Under the pieces are notes generated by a model. It saw nothing but the letters and a program-made list of their open reading frames with translations, was not told the DNA's origin and did not search any database. DNA of 64,000 nucleotides from UBA7359 sp963976795. GTDB lineage: Bacteria > Pseudomonadota > Gammaproteobacteria > Eutrophobiales > Eutrophobiaceae. The position numbers were made by a program, and so were the translations under genes. Each line of letters starts with the position of its first letter. The stretch's first letter is position 1. The stretch covers positions 1 through 64,000 of the forward strand of contig CAXBLT010000005.1 of NCBI GenBank assembly GCA_963976795.1. Direction: 5' to 3'. This document shows, in pieces, positions 9,450-18,761 of the stretch.

Positions 9450-10007
9450 ATGTTTGAAAACATGGCAAAAATCAGCTTTCTATTTATATTGCTATGTACC
9501 AACTACTCCTGTTTTGCATATACCACGAAGATAAATACTGCACAGGTTTATGTTGAGAACAATACTTACTATCTTGATGCATCATATGACTTTGAATTGT
9601 CTGAGGAAGCATATAAAGCATTACGTCATGGGATATCATTTGAAATTCATGCTCATTTTCAGTTGCGTTTAAAACGCACCTGGTTATGGGATGAAACGAT
9701 AAGTGAAAAAACATTGCTTTATAAACTCGAACATAAACCACTAACCGAGAATTTTCTAACTATAGATTTATTAACTGGTTTACGCCATTCATATGATAAC
9801 CTTGAAGCGGCATTAAACCATATAAGAACTATTTCAAAAATGACGCTGTTTGATCAGAGTTTACTGATTGAAAATCAAGCATACATCGCAAGAATTCGAG
9901 CATACCTTGATATTGAGTCATTACCTCCACCAATGCGACCTCAAGCATATTTTTCACCCGACTGGAACCTATCAAGTGAATGGTATGAATGGGAGTTGGC
10001 ACGATGA
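9450..10007 (+). CDS. DUF4390 periplasmic protein
   Basis: 185 aa from ATG at 9450; an internal Met four codons on is an alternative start. A signal peptide (KISFLFILLCTNYSCFA) is followed by a beta-rich secreted domain of about 160 residues. The domain ends with a conserved-looking segment in which a Trp-rich motif (DWNLSSEWYEW) is prominent. DUF4390 genes occur immediately upstream of ntrY in many beta- and gammaproteobacteria. A link to envelope sensing by NtrY is suggested by position only. It overlaps ntrY by 4 nt (ATGA). Confidence 0.85.
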   Translation: MFENMAKISFLFILLCTNYSCFAYTTKINTAQVYVENNTYYLDASYDFELSEEAYKALRHGISFEIHAHFQLRLKRTWLWDETISEKTLLYKLEHKPLTENFLTIDLLTGLRHSYDNLEAALNHIRTISKMTLFDQSLLIENQAYIARIRAYLDIESLPPPMRPQAYFSPDWNLSSEWYEWELAR

Positions 10008-12196
10008 ACAAAGGTAGCAAACTGATATTGTTAATCGGCTCAAGCCTGTTTGTTTTCATGCTTGCTTCATTAGTAATGATGAGTCAGGCATTGCAAAATT
10101 CGGAGCTATTTGACAGTTATTATTCAGCCCTCCTTATACTAAATGCACTGGGTTTAATTAGTCTGGTCATACTGATCCTTTTGAATCTCAAACGCTTGAT
10201 TCGTCAATTTAAAAACAAAATTGTCGGCTCACGAATGACCGTCAGAATGGTTATGCTTTTTTCTTTACTATCAGTTACACCGGTTTTAATTGTTTACTAT
10301 TTTTCACTGGATTTTCTACACCGAGGCATTGATAGCTGGTTTGACTTACGAGTAGAACAAGCCCTTGATGATTCCCTTGAATTAAGTCGGCTCGCGCTCG
10401 ATGTTCGTATGCGTGAATTGTTAAATACGACTGAAAAAATAGCAGAGGAATTGAATAAAACGAATGAGGCTGAATTGCCTTTTGATGTTGACAAAATAAG
10501 AGAACGTATCAGTGCCTATGAGCTTACATTGCTAACCAAAAAAGGCGTTGTAATAACATCAAGTTCCAGCGATACAAAAAGCCTCGTCCCTGACACCCCG
10601 GGCAAAACTATTTTATTACAATTATTACAGGGAAACAGTTACATCGGTCTGGATGTGATTAAAAATACAGACTTATTAATTAGAGTAGTTGCTAATCTAC
10701 CGACATTTGATATCAATAAGGAAGCACGTATTGTGCAGGCTTTATTTCCAATCTCGGAGCGAATGAATCAATTGGCCGAAAGCGTCCAGACATCATTTAT
10801 TGAATATAAAGAACTCTCGTACTTGCGCGAACAGCTAAAGGTAAGCTTTATAATAATATTAACCCTGGTTTTGTTGTTTAGTATGTTCAGTGCTGTATGG
10901 GCAGCTTTTTATTCTGCTCGAAAACTTTCAGAACCTGTTAAAAATCTTGCGGAAGGTACCAAGGCAATCGCAGAAGGTAATTATAATACCCGCCTACCTG
11001 TACCGGGGAATGATGAGCTAGGCTTTCTCGTATCATCATTTAATGATATGACTGATAAAATATCGCAAGCACGAGACTCCGTTAAACGAAGCCAGCAAGA
11101 AACCGAGTCGCAGCGTAATTTTCTGGAAACCGTTCTGTCACGCTTGTCCTCAGGCGTCATCGTTTTTAATAAGGACGGTGATCTTGAAAAATCTAATATT
11201 AGTGCCAATCAAATATTACATGTTGACGTTGAGTCGCTCGAAAAAAAGAACATATCCTCACTGATTGAAGAGCTTCCATATTTATCTGATTTCTTTGTAT
11301 GCATTTCATCGAATATTGAAGAACAATTAGATGAATGGCGTGAACAGATCACCCTATCCAGTGAAACGGAGAATCTTATATTAATGATTAATGGCGCTAC
11401 TCTTGTAGGAACGGATGGCGCGACAAGTGGTTACGTTATCGTTTTTGATGAGATCACCGCTTTAATTCGTGGTCAGCGTGATGCAGCATGGAGTGAGATG
11501 GCACGTCGACTTGCCCATGAAATTAAAAATCCGCTCACACCTATTCAATTAGCTGCGGAACGGTTGCGTCATAAATATTTAGCGTCAATGAATGCAGCCG
11601 ACGCAGAAATGCTGGACAGAATGACAAACACTATTATCCAACAAGTAGATACCATGAAAGAAATGGTAAATAGCTTTTCAGACTATGCAAGGTCTCCCGA
11701 ATTCAATCCTGAAGAAATCAGACTCGATCTGCTCATTCAGGAAGGCCGTGACTTGTTCAGCAATACGGATAATGAAAATGAAATTACGGTTGATGTCGCT
11801 CCTGATCTACCCTTAATCAGAGGCGACGAAAAAAAATTAAGACAGGTCTTTAATAACCTTTTGACTAATGCAATCGATGCAAACGCAACAGGAGAAAAAC
11901 ATCACCTGATAATCAGTGCTAAAGGAATCATTATTGATAACAATCACATGGTTGAAATTCGCGTAAAAGATAACGGCCCTGGTATTGATGCACAGGTTGT
12001 GAATAAATTATTTGAGCCTTATATTACAACCAAACAGAAAGGAACCGGACTTGGACTAGCTATCGTAAAGAAGATTATTGACGAACATTCCGGAACAGTC
12101 TGGCTTGAAAACAATAATGATAACGGGGCATGTGCCGTGGTAAGATTACCCGCATTGAATCAATCGATTCAATCAACTAAAACGCAGGTAGTTTAA
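10004..12196 (+). CDS. ntrY: NtrY-type membrane sensor histidine kinase
   Basis: 730 aa from ATG at 10004, which overlaps the previous stop as ATGA. Three N-terminal TM segments (about 4-25, 42-62, 84-106) and a fourth near 283-306 enclose an extracytoplasmic region. Then follow HAMP (about 305-357), PAS (about 375-480), HisKA with phospho-acceptor H505 in LAHEIKNPLTP, and HATPase_c with N-box NNLLTNAIDAN and the DNGPGID and GTGLGLAI boxes. It is predicted to phosphorylate NtrX. NtrYX pairs have been tied to nitrogen, redox and envelope control in different species. The signal here is unknown. Confidence 0.92.
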   Translation: MNKGSKLILLIGSSLFVFMLASLVMMSQALQNSELFDSYYSALLILNALGLISLVILILLNLKRLIRQFKNKIVGSRMTVRMVMLFSLLSVTPVLIVYYFSLDFLHRGIDSWFDLRVEQALDDSLELSRLALDVRMRELLNTTEKIAEELNKTNEAELPFDVDKIRERISAYELTLLTKKGVVITSSSSDTKSLVPDTPGKTILLQLLQGNSYIGLDVIKNTDLLIRVVANLPTFDINKEARIVQALFPISERMNQLAESVQTSFIEYKELSYLREQLKVSFIIILTLVLLFSMFSAVWAAFYSARKLSEPVKNLAEGTKAIAEGNYNTRLPVPGNDELGFLVSSFNDMTDKISQARDSVKRSQQETESQRNFLETVLSRLSSGVIVFNKDGDLEKSNISANQILHVDVESLEKKNISSLIEELPYLSDFFVCISSNIEEQLDEWREQITLSSETENLILMINGATLVGTDGATSGYVIVFDEITALIRGQRDAAWSEMARRLAHEIKNPLTPIQLAAERLRHKYLASMNAADAEMLDRMTNTIIQQVDTMKEMVNSFSDYARSPEFNPEEIRLDLLIQEGRDLFSNTDNENEITVDVAPDLPLIRGDEKKLRQVFNNLLTNAIDANATGEKHHLIISAKGIIIDNNHMVEIRVKDNGPGIDAQVVNKLFEPYITTKQKGTGLGLAIVKKIIDEHSGTVWLENNNDNGACAVVRLPALNQSIQSTKTQVV

Positions 12197-13554
12197 TGGG
12201 TATTCGACATATACTTGTTGTAGATGATGAACCTGATATCAGAAGCCTGGTAAAAGAAATCCTGGAAGATGAAGGTTTTAGTGTTGCAGTTGCAGAAAAT
12301 GCGACTAAAGCGCGGCAATTAGTAGAGTCATTTAAACCGGACTTAGTATTACTCGATATCTGGATGCCAGACATCGATGGTATTACTTTACTGAAAGAAT
12401 GGCATGAAAAGAATGTTTTATCTGCACCTGTAGTCATGATGTCAGGTCATGGGAACGTTGAAACAGCAGTTGAAGCGACGCGTCTTGGAGCCTATGATTT
12501 CATCGAAAAACCACTTTCAATTGCCAAGTTGTTATTAACAATAAAACATGCACTTGAAACCACATCATTACAACAGGAAAATTTACAACTCCATCATGTC
12601 ACTTCTTCCAAGCTTGATCTGATAGGGAGAAGTAAAAAAATATCAGATTTAAGAACCCATATATCAAGAATTGCAAACCATGACACACCAGTTTTAATTC
12701 AGGGTGAATCTGGTACCGACAAAGAATTGTTTGCTCGTTACTTACATTCACTTAGCAAATATGGTGACGGTCCGTTTATATCGGCAAGCGTATCGACCTT
12801 GGGGAAAGATCATGCAGAAACTGAACTATTTGGACTGGAAACAAACCGCCAATTACAAGAAGGTTATTTTGACAGGGCCAAAGGCGGCACCCTTTATATC
12901 AAAGACATCGTTGAATTAAATACGGCGCTACAATCTCGTCTGCACGATGTATTAGAGACTAAAACATATACACATATTGGAAGCGCTGATCCGATCGAAC
13001 TGGATATGAGAATTATAGTAGCCACCAGGTTTAATATTAAATCTCTAGTTGAGGAAGGGGATTTCAGAGATGACCTGTATTATCAGTTAAACATTCTTCC
13101 AATCACTATCCCTGCCCTACGTGAACACTATGAAGACATACCGGCATTACTCGAACACTTTGTAAATTATTTTATAGAGACGGAAGGTCTTCCATATCGA
13201 AAATTTAGTGTTGCCGCACAAAATCGCCTGAGGAGCTATCAATGGCCTGGCAATGTCAGAGAATTAAAGAACATCGTCCAACGACTCTTAATTCTTGGTA
13301 CTAATGAAAATATAGATATCGAGGAAATCGAAGCCAGTCTGGGTAATACTGATACAAAACGAAATGGTGACACTACAGAAACTTTTGATTTTGATTTGCC
13401 TTTACGCGATGCAAGGGAAAATTTTGAAAAAGTTTATCTTGAATACCAATTACAAAAAGCTAAAGGCAGCGTCAGTAAAGTTGCAAATGCGGTTGGTATA
13501 GAACGTACGCATCTGTACCGCAAACTGAAAATGTTGGGAATTGAACTAAAATGA
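12196..13554 (+). CDS. ntrX: NtrX-type response regulator with degenerate AAA+ domain
   Basis: 452 aa; ATG overlaps the ntrY TAA by one base. The receiver domain (1-120) has the acidic pocket DDEPD, phospho-acceptor D54 and K105. The central sigma-54-type AAA+ domain (about 140-375) is clearly degraded. Walker A reads GESGTDKE (170-177; a Gly is replaced by Asp). The Walker B region reads GGTLYIKDI (230-238; the Asp-Glu pair is lost). The GAFTGA loop after ELFG (210-213) is missing. The arginine-containing FRDDLYYQLN and WPGNVREL motifs remain. A Fis-type HTH occupies about 424-447. It probably binds DNA without activating sigma-54. Confidence 0.9.
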   Translation: MGIRHILVVDDEPDIRSLVKEILEDEGFSVAVAENATKARQLVESFKPDLVLLDIWMPDIDGITLLKEWHEKNVLSAPVVMMSGHGNVETAVEATRLGAYDFIEKPLSIAKLLLTIKHALETTSLQQENLQLHHVTSSKLDLIGRSKKISDLRTHISRIANHDTPVLIQGESGTDKELFARYLHSLSKYGDGPFISASVSTLGKDHAETELFGLETNRQLQEGYFDRAKGGTLYIKDIVELNTALQSRLHDVLETKTYTHIGSADPIELDMRIIVATRFNIKSLVEEGDFRDDLYYQLNILPITIPALREHYEDIPALLEHFVNYFIETEGLPYRKFSVAAQNRLRSYQWPGNVRELKNIVQRLLILGTNENIDIEEIEASLGNTDTKRNGDTTETFDFDLPLRDARENFEKVYLEYQLQKAKGSVSKVANAVGIERTHLYRKLKMLGIELK

Positions 13555-14924
13555 AAATCATTATATTGGGAGCAGGACAAGTTGGAGCATCAGTGGCTGC
13601 CAATTTAGTTAATGAGGACAATGATATTACGCTGGTTGACAATAACCCGGCGGCATTACAACTGATCAGTGAGCGCTATGACTTAAGAACGATTACTGGC
13701 ATTGCGTCACATCCTTCAGTGCTGGCAAAGGCCGGTGCAAAAGATGCGGACATGATATTGGCTGTAACCAATAGTGATGAAGTCAACATGATAGCCTGCC
13801 AAGTTGCTTACACTTTATTTCATACTCCGACAAAGATTGCACGAATTCGTGAAGAAGAATATCTCTCAAGTACAGCACTCTTTGCTCAAGAGGCATTACC
13901 AATCGATGTTTTAATTAGTCCGGAGCAATTGGTTACCGATTACATAAAGAAATTGATCGAGCATCCAGGCGCACTACAAGTGCTTGACTTTGCTAATGGA
14001 AAAGCCCAGATGGTTGCTTTAAAAGCATCGTATAGTGGTATGTTAGTCGGTCATTCATTAAATAAGCTCAGAACACAACTCCCCAACATAGAATATAAAA
14101 TAGCAATCATCTTCAGAAACAATCAGGCAATTATTCCCGATGCTGATACTATTATTCAGGCAAATGACGAAATATTTTTCATTGGTTCGCAAAAATCTAT
14201 ACGACAAATATTACAACTCATTCGTTTCAAGGAAAAACCGCTTAAAAGTATTATGATTGCCGGTGGTGGCAATATAGGTTTACGCTTAGCTGGGTTGTTA
14301 GAAGATAATTATAAAGTTAAGTTGCTTGAGTTTGATCCTGAAAAAGCACATTTTGCATCCGAGGCATTAAAAAAGACCATTGTTTTGAACGGAGATGCTG
14401 CCGACGAAGAGTTACTACACGAAGAAGACATTGATAGAACCGACGTATTCTGCGCACTAACAAATGCGGACGAAGCTAATATCATTTCTTCAATGCTTGC
14501 AAAACGTCTGGGCGCTAGAAAAGTAATGGCGTTGATCAACCGCGCCGCCTATGTTGATCTTGTGCAGAGTAATACAATTGATATCGCTATCTCTCCACAA
14601 CAAGCCACTATTGGCAGTTTACTCGCACATATCCGCAAGGGTGATGTAGTCGTTGTGCATGCCTTAAGAAGAGGTGCTGCTGAAGCAATCGAAGCTATTG
14701 CGCATGGCAATACAACCTCATCAAAAGTGGTTGGTAAAACAATCGGAGACATCAACTTACCGCACGGTACGACAATTGCCGCTATTGTGCGAGGCGATGA
14801 GGTTTTGATGGGCAAAAAGAGAATCGCTATAGAAGCCGAAGACCATGTCATCCTGATCGTCTCTGATAAAAAACATGTAGCAGAAGTTGAGTCCCTGTTC
14901 CAGGTTGGCATTACCTTTTTATAG
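13551..14924 (+). CDS. trkA: Trk potassium transport regulatory protein TrkA
   Basis: 457 aa; ATG overlaps the ntrX stop (ATGA). Two tandem RCK modules are visible. Each has a Rossmann NAD/ATP-binding domain (GAGQVG at 7-12; GGGNIG near 238) followed by a TrkA_C domain. It is the cytoplasmic gating subunit for the TrkH channel encoded next. TrkA immediately after NtrYX is a conserved gammaproteobacterial arrangement. Confidence 0.96.
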   Translation: MKIIILGAGQVGASVAANLVNEDNDITLVDNNPAALQLISERYDLRTITGIASHPSVLAKAGAKDADMILAVTNSDEVNMIACQVAYTLFHTPTKIARIREEEYLSSTALFAQEALPIDVLISPEQLVTDYIKKLIEHPGALQVLDFANGKAQMVALKASYSGMLVGHSLNKLRTQLPNIEYKIAIIFRNNQAIIPDADTIIQANDEIFFIGSQKSIRQILQLIRFKEKPLKSIMIAGGGNIGLRLAGLLEDNYKVKLLEFDPEKAHFASEALKKTIVLNGDAADEELLHEEDIDRTDVFCALTNADEANIISSMLAKRLGARKVMALINRAAYVDLVQSNTIDIAISPQQATIGSLLAHIRKGDVVVVHALRRGAAEAIEAIAHGNTTSSKVVGKTIGDINLPHGTTIAAIVRGDEVLMGKKRIAIEAEDHVILIVSDKKHVAEVESLFQVGITFL

Positions 14925-14954
14925 ATGAATAATTTCAACTAGGAATTAATTACG

Positions 14955-16406
14955 ATGCAATTTGCCGTAATCCAACGCATATTGGGAATATTGCTAGCCT
15001 TGTTTAGCCTCACAATGTTTCCACCATTACTTATTTCAGTTATCACAAATGACGGTACTACAGTTCCATTTATCTCGGCTTTTGCACTAATCCTATCCAT
15101 CGGGTTAATTTTATGGTTTCCGGTACGCCATGTGAAAAATGAATTACGACTACGAGATGGTTTTGTTGTGGTTGTTCTCTTTTGGGTTGGTCTTGGGTTG
15201 ACGGGAAGCGTCCCCCTAATATTATCCAATACACCAGAATTATCTGTGACAGATGCCGTGTTCGAATCAATATCAGGCCTTACTACAACCGGTGCGACAA
15301 TCATCGTCGGCATAGATTTTTTACCTAAATCAATTCTCTTTTACCGACAGGAACTTCAATGGCTGGGAGGCATGGGCATCATTGTATTAGCAGTTGCGAT
15401 TCTGCCAATGCTAGGAATTGGAGGCATGCAACTATATCGTGCAGAAACTCCCGGTCCTGTTAAGGACAATAAACTAACGCCCAGAATTACTGAAACCGCT
15501 AAAGCACTTTGGTATATCTATCTGACTATGACAATTCTTTGTGCACTTGCCTATTGGCTAGCTGGAATGAGTCCTTTTGATGCGATTACACATAGTTTTT
15601 CAACTGTCTCTATCGGTGGGTTCTCGACCCATGATGCCAGCATGGGGTATTTTGATAGTGGCTTAATAGAAGCAGTCGCCATCTTTTTTATGTTTTTCGC
15701 TGGAATTAACTTCAGCTTACATTTTATATCCTGGCGACAAACAAGTTTAAAAGCTTATTGGTATGATGCCGAACTACGTGCTTACTTAAGTATATTGTTG
15801 ATGATCTGTTTTATCTGCGCAAGTTATCACGTCCTTATCGGTGGCTATGAAAGTTTTGGGAACGCACTTGAAGATAGTATCTTCCAGACGGTCTCTATTG
15901 CGACGACAACAGGTTTTACCACCGCTGAATATCAAGGTTGGCCGGGGTTCATGCCGCTACTATTATTATTTTCCAGTTTCTTCGGCGCCTGTGCTGGTTC
16001 TACCGGTGGCGGAATTAAAATTATACGTATTCTGCTACTCTTCAAACAAGGAATGCGAGAAATAAAACGGCTTATACACCCAAACGCAATCTTTATCATC
16101 AAGGTAGGAAATAAACCAATCTCTGAGCGTATTATTGAAGCCGTCTGGGGATTCTTCGCTACTTATATCGCTATATTTGCGATACTGCTATTAGCTTTAA
16201 TGGCAACAGATCTTGACCAGGTAACCGCTTTCTCAGCGTTAGCAGCCTGTATGAATAACCTTGGTCCCGGGCTGGGAAAAGTCAGCCAACACTATGGCAA
16301 TATTAATGATGTCGCCAAGTGGATACTCTGCTTTGCAATGTTGTTAGGTCGCCTTGAAATCTTTACCTTATTGGTTTTATTCACTCCAACCTTCTGGCGA
16401 CGTTGA
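14955..16406 (+). CDS. trkH: Trk potassium uptake channel TrkH
   Basis: 483 aa, integral membrane protein of the Trk/Ktr/HKT superfamily with four M1-P-M2 repeats. Selectivity-filter-like segments are visible as GLTTTGATI, SIGGFSTHD, ATTTGFTTAEY and NLGPGLG. It conducts potassium inward with TrkA. A GACGTTGA overlap with the next gene suggests coupling. Confidence 0.95.
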   Translation: MQFAVIQRILGILLALFSLTMFPPLLISVITNDGTTVPFISAFALILSIGLILWFPVRHVKNELRLRDGFVVVVLFWVGLGLTGSVPLILSNTPELSVTDAVFESISGLTTTGATIIVGIDFLPKSILFYRQELQWLGGMGIIVLAVAILPMLGIGGMQLYRAETPGPVKDNKLTPRITETAKALWYIYLTMTILCALAYWLAGMSPFDAITHSFSTVSIGGFSTHDASMGYFDSGLIEAVAIFFMFFAGINFSLHFISWRQTSLKAYWYDAELRAYLSILLMICFICASYHVLIGGYESFGNALEDSIFQTVSIATTTGFTTAEYQGWPGFMPLLLLFSSFFGACAGSTGGGIKIIRILLLFKQGMREIKRLIHPNAIFIIKVGNKPISERIIEAVWGFFATYIAIFAILLLALMATDLDQVTAFSALAACMNNLGPGLGKVSQHYGNINDVAKWILCFAMLLGRLEIFTLLVLFTPTFWRR

Positions 16407-16981
16407 ACGATAAAACAAAAGAGAAGTGGGATAGAAACTATGATGCCTGCTCAAGTACCTACCCTGCCCCCGCGGAAGTGTTGCGTCAAAATCAACATCT
16501 TTTACCGACACAAGGCACCGCGCTTGATTTAGCATGCGGGCGTGGTGCAAATGCAATATGCCTTGCCGAAAATGGACTATCTGTATCGGCATGGGACATT
16601 TCGGCATCTGCCCTGAAGCATCTTTCTAATGAAGCAGTAAAAAAAGGTTTATTAATTGAGATTGATTCCAGAAATATTTCAGAACAACCACCTGAACCGA
16701 ATTCTTTTGATATCATCACTGTAAGTAATTTTCTCGAACGCGAATTAATCGATACGATAAGAAATGCAGTAAAACCAAATGGCCTTATTTTTTATCAAAC
16801 ATTTATTATAGATAAAACCAGTAATGTTGGACCAAACAATCCTGATTATTTATTAGGGAAAAATGAATTACTAAATTTGTTCAATAACTGGGATATTATC
16901 TTCTACAAAGAAGAAGGAACTGTTGGGAAAATAGACGCCGGCTTTAGAAACCAGGCAATGCTAATTGCTCAAAAATCATGA
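16403..16981 (+). CDS. Class I SAM-dependent methyltransferase (TehB-like)
   Basis: 192 aa with a TTG start inside a TTGA overlap with trkH. No in-frame ATG lies near, and similarity to methyltransferases begins at once (KEKWDRNY). The SAM-binding motif I is LDLACGRGANA (41-51), with an acidic motif II (SAWDIS) following. The overall length fits small TehB/UbiE-like enzymes acting on small molecules. The substrate is unknown. Confidence 0.82.
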   Translation: MNDKTKEKWDRNYDACSSTYPAPAEVLRQNQHLLPTQGTALDLACGRGANAICLAENGLSVSAWDISASALKHLSNEAVKKGLLIEIDSRNISEQPPEPNSFDIITVSNFLERELIDTIRNAVKPNGLIFYQTFIIDKTSNVGPNNPDYLLGKNELLNLFNNWDIIFYKEEGTVGKIDAGFRNQAMLIAQKS

Positions 16982-16991
16982 ACACTTAAAT

Positions 16992-17306
16992 ATGACTCAA
17001 CTTGATACATTTAAAACCTTACTCGATAAAGGCAATGACAATGAACTGCTCAGATACAGCCTTGGAAATGAATACTTTAAAGAAGGTGATTTTAAACAAT
17101 CCATAATCCATTTAGAGAAAGCCATCGAATTTAAACCAACCTTCTCAGCAGCATGGAAGTTATATGCAAAAGCGCTGACTGAGAACAAGCAAACCGACGA
17201 GGCAATCGTTGCCTATGAAAAAGGCATTAATATCGCTGAAGAAAATGGCGACATACAAGCCGTCAAAGAGATGCGGGTTTTTCTAAAACGCCTTAAGAAA
17301 GATTAA
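16992..17306 (+). CDS. Small TPR-repeat protein
   Basis: 104 aa from ATG at 16992, giving MTQLDTFKTLLDKG. Two TPR units are seen (about 20-53 and 54-87), with the usual W/LG-Y-A-F-A-P spacing, and no signal peptide, so it is cytoplasmic. It is last in the plus-strand run and its stop overlaps the convergent pyrD stop by 4 bp (TTAA). Homologues of this size are scaffolding proteins of unknown partner. Confidence 0.8.
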   Translation: MTQLDTFKTLLDKGNDNELLRYSLGNEYFKEGDFKQSIIHLEKAIEFKPTFSAAWKLYAKALTENKQTDEAIVAYEKGINIAEENGDIQAVKEMRVFLKRLKKD

Positions 17307-18262
17307 ACGTGTAATTCAAGCGTACCGATGAGTTCGGATACATTATGCAGATTATGTTTATTCAGATAATCAATAATACCCTTATTTAATTTGGGACAAA
17401 TCAGCGGTTCATAAAATAATGCTGTGCCTATACCCACTGTAGTCGCACCAGCAAGCATAAACTCAATCGCATCTTCTACTGTGGTAACGCCACCTTGACC
17501 AATGATAGGGATGTTATGCTGTTTGGCGACTTGATGGACCTGATGCACCTTCAATAGTGCAATCGGTTTAATTGCAGGGCCTGATAAGCCACCCTGATTA
17601 TTACCAATGATCGTCTTGCGTGAATCGACGTCTATCGCCATTCCCATCAAGGTGTTAATAACGGCAAGTCCATCGGTTCCTGCCTCAATACAGCGTCTCG
17701 CATTCTCGGCAATATCAGTCTGATTAGGAGACAGTTTTGTTATTAGTGGCTTTTTGGTCGCTTTGCGGCAAGCCTCTACAACCCGTGCAGACATATCAGG
17801 ATCATTACCAAAGGCAACACCACCCTCTTTTACATTGGGACATGAAATATTGATCTCCATCGCATCAATCGGCGAGTCATCAAAGATTCGAGTAACCGCT
17901 TCATATTCTTCGACCGTTGAACCAGATAAGTTTGCGATAAAGCGTGTCTCAGTAAAATCCAGATTAGGAAGGTATTCATCGACGACTATTTTGGAACCGG
18001 GGTTCTGTAGCCCTATCGCATTGATCATACCCATATAGGTTTCAGTAACACGATGCGGTGGATTACCCAGCCGCGGTTCCAGCGTTGTGCCTTTTAAACA
18101 AATAGCACCCACATCAGTATTGGAAAAACCATTGATGCGTGTATATTCTTCACCAAAACCAACACAGCCTGATAATAGAACTAAAGGTGAGTTGAATTTT
18201 AAACCACAAAATTCTATCTCTAGTCGTTGCTTATCTTGTTCATTTAGCGAAGTTATTGTCAT
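17303..18262 (-). CDS. pyrD: Dihydroorotate dehydrogenase, class 1B type
   Basis: 319 aa TIM-barrel flavoprotein that oxidises dihydroorotate to orotate in pyrimidine synthesis. The catalytic base is Cys141 in NISCPNVKEGG, the class 1 signature (class 2 enzymes have Ser). FMN-site elements K57 (CLKGTT), NTLMGMAID and GQGGV/GIGTALF are present. The overall sequence resembles the NAD-linked class 1B, which normally works with the iron-sulfur/FAD subunit PyrK. No pyrK is present in this window. Most gammaproteobacteria use the membrane class 2 enzyme, so this type is notable. Divergent from trmL with only 34 bp between starts. Confidence 0.88.
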   Translation of the reverse strand: MTITSLNEQDKQRLEIEFCGLKFNSPLVLLSGCVGFGEEYTRINGFSNTDVGAICLKGTTLEPRLGNPPHRVTETYMGMINAIGLQNPGSKIVVDEYLPNLDFTETRFIANLSGSTVEEYEAVTRIFDDSPIDAMEINISCPNVKEGGVAFGNDPDMSARVVEACRKATKKPLITKLSPNQTDIAENARRCIEAGTDGLAVINTLMGMAIDVDSRKTIIGNNQGGLSGPAIKPIALLKVHQVHQVAKQHNIPIIGQGGVTTVEDAIEFMLAGATTVGIGTALFYEPLICPKLNKGIIDYLNKHNLHNVSELIGTLELHV

Positions 18263-18296
18263 ACTAGGTTTTGTCTTTCATTAATATAATTAACTT

Positions 18297-18761
18297 ATGT
18301 TTAATATTGTTCTATTTGAACCGGAAATTCCGCCCAACACAGGTAACATTATACGTCTTTGTGCGAACACCGGGGCAAACTTACATTTAATTCATCCGCT
18401 CGGCTTTGATATGAATGAAAAAAGCCTGCGACGAGCCGGCTTGGATTATATCGATTTATCAATAGTTCATCACTATGATAATTATCAGGATTATATCGAG
18501 CAGAATGGTGTTGATGCGCTTTATGCGATCTCGACTAAAGGAACCCGGCATTATTCTGATTGCATGTTTAGTCAGAAAGATAGCTTTATCTTTGGCCCTG
18601 AAACACGCGGTTTACCCAACACACTATTAGATGATTTTGACTCTCAAAATATTTTACGTATTCCAATGCTGGAAAACAGCAGAAGTCTAAACCTATCAAA
18701 CTCTGCAAGTATTATTATTTATGAGGCCTGGCGACAAAATACTTTTGAAGTCTTAAGTTAA
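18297..18761 (+). CDS. trmL: tRNA (cytidine(34)-2'-O)-methyltransferase TrmL
   Basis: 154 aa SPOUT-class methyltransferase that 2'-O-methylates the wobble base of tRNA-Leu isoacceptors. Trefoil-knot motifs are PEIPPNTGNIIR (9-20), FGPETRGLP (99-107) and a C-terminal knot segment with LNLSNSASI (131-139). The length equals the single-domain family. It is convergent with mshP, their stops sharing TTAA. Confidence 0.95.
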   Translation: MFNIVLFEPEIPPNTGNIIRLCANTGANLHLIHPLGFDMNEKSLRRAGLDYIDLSIVHHYDNYQDYIEQNGVDALYAISTKGTRHYSDCMFSQKDSFIFGPETRGLPNTLLDDFDSQNILRIPMLENSRSLNLSNSASIIIYEAWRQNTFEVLS

